DNA of 5,137 bases from an uncultured Georgenia sp. (GTDB taxonomy: Bacteria > Actinomycetota > Actinomycetes > Actinomycetales > Actinomycetaceae): positions 1 to 5,137 of the forward strand of contig NZ_CALGNQ010000171.1 of assembly GCF_937958535.1 (NCBI RefSeq), written 5' to 3'. Shown here one piece after another: positions 1 to 4,205 of the stretch (position 1 is the stretch's first letter; the number at the start of each line of letters is the position of its first letter). The notes under the pieces were generated by a model, which made no database searches, was not told where the DNA came from, and worked only from the letters and a program-made list of their open reading frames with translations. A program made the position numbers and the translations under genes.

Positions 1-307
1 GCTGGACGGAGCCGAGCGCGTCGCGGTGCAGCACCCGCCCCTCGAAGAGCCAGGTCACCGTCTGCAGCCCGGTGTGCGGGTGCGGCGCGACGTCCATCCC
101 GCCGGTGGCCGAGACGTCGTCCGGACCGTAGTGGTCGGCGAAGCAGAAGGCGCCGATGAGGGAGCGCTGCTTGGACGGCAGGGTGCGCCGCACCGTCATC
201 GCCCGTGGTCCGCCGAGCGGCACGTCGCGCGGCTCGATGAGCTCCACGGGTGTCTGCGGCCCCGCGACGCACACCTGCTCCTGCGGCCGCACCTCGAGGT
301 TGGTCAT
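1..307 (-). CDS. Pirin family protein, N-terminal part (truncated by window edge)
   Basis: The minus strand reads 102 codons from an ATG at 307-305 to the left edge with no stop; the C-terminal part lies outside the window. The reading begins MTNLEVRPQEQ and contains GAFCFADHYGP (about residues 52-62), then HPHTGLQTVTWLFEGRVLH (76-94), the hallmark of the pirin N-terminal cupin barrel. H76 and H78 correspond to the first two iron ligands of the pirin His-His-His-Glu set; the other two would lie beyond the edge. Pirins are cytosolic non-haem iron proteins; some bacterial members have quercetin dioxygenase activity and others act as regulators, so the role here is open. There is no good Shine-Dalgarno sequence before the ATG, but a TACCCT -10-like box ends 6 nt before it, suggesting a leaderless message. 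The family call is secure and the substrate is unknown. Confidence 0.88.
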   Translation of the reverse strand, partial: MTNLEVRPQEQVCVAGPQTPVELIEPRDVPLGGPRAMTVRRTLPSKQRSLIGAFCFADHYGPDDVSATGGMDVAPHPHTGLQTVTWLFEGRVLHRDALGSVQ

Positions 308-313
308 GCCGCC

Positions 314-319
314 AGGGTA
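314..319 (-). promoter_or_regulatory. Candidate -10 box for a leaderless pirin transcript
   Basis: On the minus strand the bases read TACCCT, matching the actinobacterial TAnnnT -10 pattern. Six bases (GGCGGC) separate it from the pirin ATG, so initiation would fall at or next to the A of the start codon. A weak -35-like ATGTCG lies 17 bases upstream. The box sits between the upstream hairpin terminator and the gene, so the pirin gene needs its own promoter here. This is inferred from position and pattern only. Confidence 0.4.
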
Positions 320-345
320 GGTCCGCCCGCGTCCCCCGACATGTC

Positions 346-389
346 GACGCCGTCCCGAGCGCGCCCTCCAACGCGCTCGGGACGGCGTC
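346..389 (-). terminator. Strong hairpin terminator after the 464-aa membrane protein gene
   Basis: A perfect 18-bp inverted repeat has arms at 346-363 and 372-389 around the 8-nt loop CCCTCCAA. It begins about 10 nt past the TAA stop (402-400) of the upstream minus-strand gene and ends before the pirin promoter region. There is no U-tract on either strand, which is common for actinobacterial terminators. The length and perfect pairing make a structural role very likely; the minus direction follows from the flanking genes. Confidence 0.82.
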
Positions 390-392
390 CTC

Positions 393-409
393 GGCGTTCT
401 TAGAACGCC
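393..409. repeat. Short near-perfect palindrome spanning a stop codon
   Basis: GGCGTTCT (393-400) and AGAACGCC (402-409) are reverse complements separated by one base. The dyad covers the last codons and the TAA stop of the minus-strand 464-aa gene and lies 3 bp from the 18-bp terminator hairpin. With almost no loop it cannot form a normal hairpin in this register. It may be a protein-binding dyad or a coincidence of coding sequence. Confidence 0.35.
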
Positions 410-1794
410 AGCTCGTGGTCGGCCACGGCGACGACGCTCCAGGTGCGTCCCTCGGCGTCGCTCAGCTCGTAGGCCGGCAGCAGCAGGACGCTCCCGTCGT
501 CCTGGTGCTGGGTGGTCAGCGCCGGCTCGGCGGCGACGATGGTCACGTCGGTCACCGGCCAGGCGATGGCGTCGCCGGGAGCCGGGGGCGCGGCGGGTGG
601 GTCGTCCCAGCTCCGGGTGGGCCTGTCGAGGTCGAGCACCGCGATGCCGTCCCGCCACACCGGGCTCGCGCCGAAGCGCGGGTCGTTCAGCCGGTCGACG
701 GCCGCGGCCGGGCTGACGAGGTCGTACTGGCCCAGGCTGACGAGCGGGGCGAGCGGGCCGCTGAAGGACATGACCTGCCCGTCGACGACCTCGGCGTACC
801 ACGAGTGCCCGGTCCGCTCCCCCTCGACGACCTGGTGGGCGACGGCGGCCGTCACCGCGCTGCCCGACCAGTGGCTCTGGATCTCGTACTGCGCGCCGTC
901 CGGGTCGAGGCCGAGCTCCTGGAGCGTGGTGTGGAGCGCGGCGGTGGCGTCGTCCGTCGCGGGGTCGGCGACTGTTGTGGGCTCCTCCGGCGGGGCCGGC
1001 AGGGCCACTCCGGGCTCGACGGCCGCCGCGGCGTCCTCCGGGGCGCTCCCCTCCTCCGCGGGAGCGTCCGCGTCCTCGGGGACCGGCTCGGGGACGGCGT
1101 CCTCACCCGGGCTGCCGGCCGACCCACCGCCCTCGGGGACCACGTCATCCATGGGCTCGGGCATGGGCATGGGCGAGATGCGGTCGAGGTCGGCGTAGAG
1201 CGCGGGGTCGTTGTAGTGGAGCATGGCCGTGCCGTCCGTCGTCAGGTGGACGGTCGGTCCGCTGCCGTCGGACGGGCCGACCACCCAGCCGCCCTCCTTG
1301 CGGGGCTCGCCCGCGACGCCGAAGACCTCCGCCGCGCGGGCCGCCGTCTCGGCGGTGACCGTGGCGGCACCGTCGAAGGCCCACGCGGTCCCGGTACCTG
1401 CCTCGCCGCTCAGCCCCTGGGCGGTGAAGGTCGTGCGCCCGGCCCCTGTGCCGGGGTAGATCGCCATGTCCGTCGCGGCCATCGACTCGGCGGTCGCGCT
1501 GCCGCCCCGCATGGCGATGGCCGGCGCCTCGCCCTCCACCCTGACGTCGGCCTGGGTCTGGGGCGGGTCGTCGCCGGCCCGGCCCAGACCGTACCCGGCG
1601 GCGCCGCCGAGGACGACGGCACCCGCCGCCACCGCAGCGACAGCGGCCCACCGGGGGGCGCGTCGCTCCCGCCGGGCGGCAAGCTCGTCACCCCGCCGCT
1701 GCGCGGTGAGCTCGGCGAGCCGGTCGGCGTCCGGCCGCGCGCCGGCCGCCGGGTCGGCGGCCCTCATCCGCTCCACTGCCTCGTCCTCGTCCAT
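400..1794 (-). CDS. Putative ECF sigma-associated single-pass membrane protein, function unknown (464 aa)
   Basis: I do not recognise a named family. The product has a short N-terminal cytoplasmic segment (residues 1-48) beginning MDEDEAVERMRAADPAAGAR. A hydrophobic helix follows at about 49-71 (WAAVAAVAAGAVVLGGAAG), flanked on the N side by Arg-rich RRERRAPR, so the C-terminal ~390 residues should lie outside the membrane. The exported part has two globular-looking stretches (about 80-205 and 284-464) joined by a Pro/Glu/Ala/Asp-rich linker (about 207-283). No cysteine is present, so this is not a zinc-binding (HxxxCxxC) anti-sigma factor. 'RMRAADPAAG' openings are typical of proteins encoded next to actinobacterial ECF sigma genes. 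The ATG at 1794 is chosen because GAGGAGG (1806-1800) lies 5 nt upstream; an open frame continues to 1944 but lacks a comparable ribosome site. It shares a promoter motif with the sigma gene at 3284-3766, so a sigma-regulator or sensor role is plausible but unproven. Confidence 0.82.
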   Translation of the reverse strand: MDEDEAVERMRAADPAAGARPDADRLAELTAQRRGDELAARRERRAPRWAAVAAVAAGAVVLGGAAGYGLGRAGDDPPQTQADVRVEGEAPAIAMRGGSATAESMAATDMAIYPGTGAGRTTFTAQGLSGEAGTGTAWAFDGAATVTAETAARAAEVFGVAGEPRKEGGWVVGPSDGSGPTVHLTTDGTAMLHYNDPALYADLDRISPMPMPEPMDDVVPEGGGSAGSPGEDAVPEPVPEDADAPAEEGSAPEDAAAAVEPGVALPAPPEEPTTVADPATDDATAALHTTLQELGLDPDGAQYEIQSHWSGSAVTAAVAHQVVEGERTGHSWYAEVVDGQVMSFSGPLAPLVSLGQYDLVSPAAAVDRLNDPRFGASPVWRDGIAVLDLDRPTRSWDDPPAAPPAPGDAIAWPVTDVTIVAAEPALTTQHQDDGSVLLLPAYELSDAEGRTWSVVAVADHELAF

Positions 1795-1820
1795 CGCTGC
1801 CTCCTCGGTCTCCTGCCTAT

Positions 1821-1851
1821 CCTGTGTCGCGACGAGGGCGGTTCTTGCACC
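1821..1851 (-). promoter_or_regulatory. Two-box ECF-type promoter candidate upstream of the membrane protein gene (copy A)
   Basis: On the minus strand GGTGCAAGA (1851-1843) is followed after exactly 14 bases by GACACAGG (1828-1821). The identical boxes and spacing occur upstream of the ECF sigma gene (3843-3813). The downstream box ends 26 nt before the ATG at 1794, leaving room for a short leader carrying GAGGAGG. The boxes sit about where -35 and -10 elements would. They lack the GGAAC/CGTC core common to many ECF promoters, so the specificity would be particular to this sigma factor. The element lies in the 89-bp gap shared with the divergent Nudix gene. Confidence 0.68.
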
Positions 1852-1883
1852 GGGCGCCCCGCCGACGCTGGCAGGCTGGTCCC

Positions 1884-2465
1884 ATGCCCACTGCGCTGCA
1901 CTCCTCCGCCCTGGCCGTGCTCGAGCAGTGGGTGGCGCCCTCACCGGAGCAGGCGCGGCTGCGCGAACGCTACGTCCGCCACCTGCGGGCCGAGCCGCGC
2001 GGCGTGCTGCGCGACTGCTACCCCGACCACCTCACGGCGAGCACGCTCGTCGTCTCCGCCGACCGGCGCAGCGTGCTGCTGACCCTGCACCGCAAGGCGG
2101 GGCGCTGGTTCCAGCTCGGCGGCCACGTCGAGCCGGGCGACCCGTCGCTGCCCGCCGCGGCGCTGCGGGAGGCGAGGGAGGAGTCCGGTATCGCCGGCCT
2201 GGAGCTCGACCCGGTGCCGGTGCAGCTGAGCGCCCACGCGGTACCGTTCTGCGACCCGCGCGGCGGGGTGAGGCACCTGGACGTGCGCTTCGTCGCCACC
2301 GCCCCGGCGGACGCCGTGCACGCGGTGTCCGCCGAGTCCCTCGATGTCGCGTGGTGGCCGGTGGACGCGCTGCCCCACCCGGACCCCGACGTGCTCGAGC
2401 TGGTCGCCCTCGCCGGCCGGCGCCTCGGCACACCGCCAGGCCGGCGCGGGCGCCCGGTCAGTTGA
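1884..2465 (+). CDS. Nudix hydrolase (193 aa)
   Basis: The protein carries a Nudix signature at residues 80-103: G80-HVEPG-D86, then LREAREESGI with R95, E96, E99, E100 and G102 providing the Mg2+-binding and catalytic helix. Compared with Gx5Ex7REUxEExGU, the first acidic residue is Asp and the following gap is one residue longer. Nudix enzymes hydrolyse nucleoside diphosphates linked to another group, releasing NMP or phosphate products in the cytoplasm; the substrate cannot be told from sequence. The N-terminus (ALAVLEQW, YPDHLTASTLVVS, LTLHRKAGRWFQLGGH) and HLDVRFVA, ESLDVAWWPVDALP in the second half match a common actinobacterial Nudix type of this size. The ATG at 1884 is chosen because conserved-looking sequence starts there; a GTG at 1824 is in frame but falls inside the divergent promoter motif. 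No strong Shine-Dalgarno is visible. Its 3' end overlaps the convergent GDPD gene by 8 bp. Confidence 0.93.
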   Translation: MPTALHSSALAVLEQWVAPSPEQARLRERYVRHLRAEPRGVLRDCYPDHLTASTLVVSADRRSVLLTLHRKAGRWFQLGGHVEPGDPSLPAAALREAREESGIAGLELDPVPVQLSAHAVPFCDPRGGVRHLDVRFVATAPADAVHAVSAESLDVAWWPVDALPHPDPDVLELVALAGRRLGTPPGRRGRPVS

Positions 2466-3153
2466 GGTGGGCCAGCGCCAGCGCGGGCCGGTCGGTGATG
2501 AGACCCTCGATCCCGACGTCGATGAGCCGCCGCATGGACCGCGTCGAGTTCGCCGTCCACACGAACCGCTCGAGCCCTGCCTCCTGGGTGCGGGCGAGGC
2601 GGCGGCGCGTCGCCGTCTGCACCGCGTAGGCGACGAACGCCGCCCCGGTCGGTGCCTGGCCGCGGCGTGAGCGGGTGATCCAGCCGGCCGGCAGGTGGGG
2701 GAAGCGCTGGGCCGCGGAGCTCACGCTGGCGGCGTCGAAGGACTGGAGCCGGGTGCCGGCCGGAGCGCCCTGCAGGGCGGCGACGACGTCGGCCACGACG
2801 TCCCCGTGCTCGTCGCCCCGCACCTTGAGCTCGACGACGATCGGCATGTCGAGCTCGCGGGCCCGGGCCACGAAGTCGCTGAGCGTGGGGACGGTCGCCC
2901 GGTGGGTGCCCTGGCGCAGGGTCGCGCCGGTCAGCTCGCGGGTCGACAGCTGTGCCACGCGGTCCGGACGGCCACCGAGGCGGCGCAGGTCGGGGTCGTG
3001 GAAGACGACGATGCCGCCGTCACCGGCCTGCTGGACGTCGATCTCGACGGCGTGCGCACCGATCCCGGCAGCCGACTCGAGCGCCTCGATGGTGTTCTCG
3101 ACCGCGTGTCCGGCACCGCCCCGGTGGGCGACGACAGTGGTGCGGCCGCTCAT
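2458..3153 (-). CDS. Glycerophosphodiester phosphodiesterase family protein (231 aa)
   Basis: The family hydrolyses glycerophosphodiesters to sn-glycerol-3-phosphate and an alcohol in a metal-dependent TIM barrel. Visible motifs in order are VVAHRGGAGHAVENTIEAL (residues 7-25; H10, R11, E19, N20), HAVEIDVQ with E37 and D39, FHDPDLRRL with H52 and D53, VVELKV with E108 and K110, FVWTAN (197-202) and GLITDRPALAL near the end. All key residues are present, and 231 aa is normal for a minimal cytoplasmic member; there is no signal peptide, unlike secreted GlpQ-type enzymes. The start at 3153 places the HRG motif nine residues in as expected; the frame is open further upstream but contains no family-like sequence or convincing alternative start. 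The ribosome site is weak (GGTGAG, 3 nt spacing). It follows the sigma gene after 130 bp on the same strand and may have its own promoter. The stop overlaps the Nudix 3' end. Confidence 0.94.
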   Translation of the reverse strand: MSGRTTVVAHRGGAGHAVENTIEALESAAGIGAHAVEIDVQQAGDGGIVVFHDPDLRRLGGRPDRVAQLSTRELTGATLRQGTHRATVPTLSDFVARARELDMPIVVELKVRGDEHGDVVADVVAALQGAPAGTRLQSFDAASVSSAAQRFPHLPAGWITRSRRGQAPTGAAFVAYAVQTATRRRLARTQEAGLERFVWTANSTRSMRRLIDVGIEGLITDRPALALAHLN

Positions 3154-3231
3154 GCGCTCACCGCCCGGAGGTGGAGGTGGGTGGAGGAGGATGACTGTTC
3201 GCCCGCCGGCGACCAGGGGGTCATGGCGACG

Positions 3232-3237
3232 ACTATA
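3232..3237 (-). promoter_or_regulatory. Candidate -10 box for the GDPD gene
   Basis: The minus strand reads TATAGT, five of six bases matching TATAAT, in an otherwise very GC-rich gap between the sigma and GDPD genes. Initiation just downstream would give a leader of roughly 70 nt. No convincing TTGACA-like -35 is seen at 16-18 bp (the best is TGTGCT). The leader would carry a pyrimidine-rich tract (complement of 3167-3191). Confidence 0.4.
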
Positions 3238-3266
3238 GGGCGCTCGGGCCCCACAGCACATCAGCC

Positions 3267-3283
3267 CGCAGGGGTCGCCTGCG
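3267..3283 (-). terminator. Weak hairpin directly after the sigma gene stop
   Basis: CGCAGG and CCTGCG (6-bp arms, 3267-3272 and 3278-3283) flank a 5-nt loop and begin at the base after the sigma gene TGA on the minus strand. There is no U-tract and the stem is short, so it may only attenuate or may be chance. If it does not stop transcription, sigma and GDPD could be co-transcribed. Confidence 0.3.
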
Positions 3284-3766
3284 TCACATCTTCTCCTCCG
3301 GCCAGGCGGCGGCCAGCCGGGCCCGCGCGCGCGACAGGGCGGCGTCCGCCCCGCCCCGGGAGATGCCGAGGACGGCGGCCAGCTCGGCCCCGCCCAGCCC
3401 CTCCCAGGCATGGAGCACGAGGATCTGCCGGTCCCGCTCGCTGAGCGCGGCCAGGGCGGTGCGGACGTCGTCGTCGGTGACGGCGGCGAGGGCCGGGTCG
3501 CCGGTGGGGTCGGCGTCGTCGGGCACCTGCTCGAGCGGGACGGGCAGCTGCTTGCGGCGATGGTTGGCGAGGACGAAGCCGGCGGTGCGGTAGAGCCAGG
3601 GCAGCTCGGCGTCGGCGGGGACGTCGGACCGGCGACGCCAGGCGGTGGCGAGCACCTCGGCGGTGAGGTCCTCGGCGTCGTCGCCCGGTGTCCGCCGTAC
3701 GAAGTAGCGGTACACCGCGGTCGCGTGGTCCCGGTACAGCCTCTCGAACCACGCGTCGTCGCGCAC
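3284..3766 (-). CDS. ECF-family RNA polymerase sigma factor (160 aa)
   Basis: This is a compact two-domain group 4 (extracytoplasmic function) sigma factor. Region 2 spans about residues 5-47: FERLYRDHATAVYRYFVRR followed by GDDAEDLTAEVLATAWRRR, the helix that binds core polymerase and the -10 element. The PWLYRTAGFVLANHRRKQ segment (55-72) completes sigma-2. Region 4 covers about 101-155 with LSERDRQILVLHAWEGLGGAELAAVLGISRGGADAALSRARARL, a helix-turn-helix that reads the -35 element. The start is GTG at 3766, preceded by GAGGAGAGGGG four bases upstream; no better in-frame start exists. Most ECF genes are followed at once by a regulator gene; here the next gene is a GDPD 130 bp on, while a candidate partner membrane protein lies about 1.5 kb further. 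The same two-box promoter motif precedes both this gene and that one, implying autoregulation. The inducing signal is unknown. Confidence 0.95.
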   Translation of the reverse strand: MRDDAWFERLYRDHATAVYRYFVRRTPGDDAEDLTAEVLATAWRRRSDVPADAELPWLYRTAGFVLANHRRKQLPVPLEQVPDDADPTGDPALAAVTDDDVRTALAALSERDRQILVLHAWEGLGGAELAAVLGISRGGADAALSRARARLAAAWPEEKM

Positions 3767-3788
3767 GGCACCCCTCTCCTCGACAGTG

Positions 3789-3807
3789 CGGTGGGCAGTC
3801 CCCACCG
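3789..3807 (-). promoter_or_regulatory. Inverted repeat at the predicted 5' end of the sigma mRNA
   Basis: CGGTGGG (3789-3795) and CCCACCG (3801-3807) form a perfect 7-bp dyad with a 5-nt loop. It starts 5 nt past the downstream promoter box (ending at 3813 on the minus strand) and ends about 8 nt before the ribosome site. Its position straddles the expected transcription start, so it could be a 5'-terminal RNA stem or an operator. No equivalent dyad follows copy A of the promoter. Confidence 0.42.
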
Positions 3808-3812
3808 TCCTG

Positions 3813-3843
3813 CCTGTGTCCGGCAGCGCCCCGATCTTGCACC
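3813..3843 (-). promoter_or_regulatory. Two-box ECF-type promoter candidate upstream of the sigma gene (copy B)
   Basis: The minus strand reads GGTGCAAGA (3843-3835), 14 bases, then GACACAGG (3820-3813), identical in boxes and spacing to copy A at 1851-1821. The spacers differ (TCGGGGCGCTGCCG here, ACCGCCCTCGTCGC in copy A), so this is not simply a recent duplication. CAGGA follows the second box directly here and after five extra bases in copy A. The box ends 46 nt before the GTG start. Autoregulation by the encoded sigma factor is the natural reading, as is common for ECF genes. Confidence 0.7.
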
Positions 3844-3876
3844 ACCGCCGGCGGGACGTCGGCCACGACACGAGGA

Positions 3877-3905
3877 GGCGCCCCGCGGGAGTCCCGCGGG
3901 GCGCC
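3877..3905 (-). terminator. Strong hairpin terminator after the CsbD-like gene
   Basis: A perfect 13-bp GC-rich stem (3877-3889 with 3893-3905) closes a 3-nt AGT loop. It lies 21 nt past the TAG stop (3929-3927) of the minus-strand CsbD-like gene and just before the sigma promoter, so it would insulate the sigma gene from read-through. No U-tract follows, as with the other strong hairpin in this window. Confidence 0.85.
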
Positions 3906-3926
3906 GGTACGGTCCTGCTGTTCGGG

Positions 3927-4097
3927 CTACTTGAAGGCGTCCTTGACGTTCTCCGCCGCCTGCTTGAGGCTGCCCTTCGCCCGGTCCTTACGGCCCTCGG
4001 CCTGGAGATCCTCGTTGTCGGTCGCGTCGCCGACGGTCTCCTTGATCTTCCCGGTCGTCTTCTCGGCCGTGTTCTCGATCTTGTCGTCGGTTCCCAT
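3927..4097 (-). CDS. CsbD-like stress-associated small protein (56 aa)
   Basis: This short gene reads MGTDDKIENTAEKTTGKIKE, then TVGDATDNEDLQAEGRKDRA, then KGSLKQAAENVKDAFK. The pattern is that of the CsbD family: an initial KxxxTxEKxxGKIKExxG block, a central DxxLQAEGxxDxxKG block and a C-terminal amphipathic KQAAENVKDAFK helix. CsbD proteins are small, highly charged, soluble proteins; in Bacillus subtilis csbD belongs to the general stress regulon, but the molecular role is not established. At 56 aa it is slightly short for the family yet complete. AAGGGAG lies 4 nt before the ATG, supporting the start at 4097. It is transcribed divergently from the phenylalanine hydroxylase gene across a 108-bp gap and is followed by a strong hairpin. 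A TAnnnT box (TACCGT, 4130-4125 on the minus strand) could serve as -10; no clear stress-sigma promoter is seen. Confidence 0.93.
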   Translation of the reverse strand: MGTDDKIENTAEKTTGKIKETVGDATDNEDLQAEGRKDRAKGSLKQAAENVKDAFK

Positions 4098-4170
4098 GCG
4101 ACTCCCTTCTCGGTGGACCCGGCAACGGTAAGCACGTCCGAGGCCGGCCGCACGGCGAGCGACATTCCCC

Positions 4171-4200
4171 TTGTCTCACATGGTGGACGGAGGTAACAAT
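4171..4200 (+). promoter_or_regulatory. Candidate promoter and ribosome site for the phenylalanine hydroxylase gene
   Basis: TTGTCT (4171-4176) is a fair -35; AACAAT (4195-4200) 18 bases later is a fair -10. Initiation would then fall at about the ATG at 4206, giving a leaderless message. Yet GGAGGT (4189-4194) is a perfect Shine-Dalgarno, 11 nt before ATG 4206 and 4 nt before an out-of-frame ATG at 4199. The two readings conflict: if the promoter is right the ribosome site is not transcribed. A promoter further upstream in the 4098-4170 gap is equally possible. Confidence 0.35.
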
Positions 4201-4205
4201 GAGTC

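Noticed and set aside
26..403. 125-codon open frame on the plus strand
   Set aside because: It is antisense to clear pirin motifs (HPHTGLQT) and runs through the 18-bp hairpin; the composition is low-complexity Arg/His.
1824..1883. GTG start 20 codons earlier for the Nudix protein
   Set aside because: The extension is Arg-rich, lacks a ribosome site and overlies the divergent promoter boxes; family-like sequence begins at ATG 1884.
1795..1944. Upstream in-frame starts for the 464-aa protein (to 1944)
   Set aside because: They would overlap the Nudix coding start and the two-box promoter; ATG 1794 has GAGGAGG at ideal spacing.
250..2082. 610-codon open frame on the plus strand opposite the membrane protein gene
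   Set aside because: It is a high-GC shadow: Arg/Gly/Val-rich with no domain, spanning the strong terminator, the divergent promoter and the start of the Nudix gene. The opposite strand has a ribosome site and sensible composition.
3191..3238. 15-codon plus-strand mini-ORF after GGAGGAGG
   Set aside because: There is no spacing between the purine tract and the ATG, and it sits opposite a gene leader with no downstream plus-strand gene.
2458..3771. Longer 437-codon reading of the GDPD frame into the sigma gene
   Set aside because: The added residues are an out-of-frame reading of the sigma gene and of the 130-bp gap; GDPD homology begins right after Met at 3153.
3845..3854. 10-bp palindrome CCGCCGGCGG next to the sigma -35-like box
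   Set aside because: Such short GC palindromes are frequent by chance at this base composition, and no partner copy lies at the other promoter.
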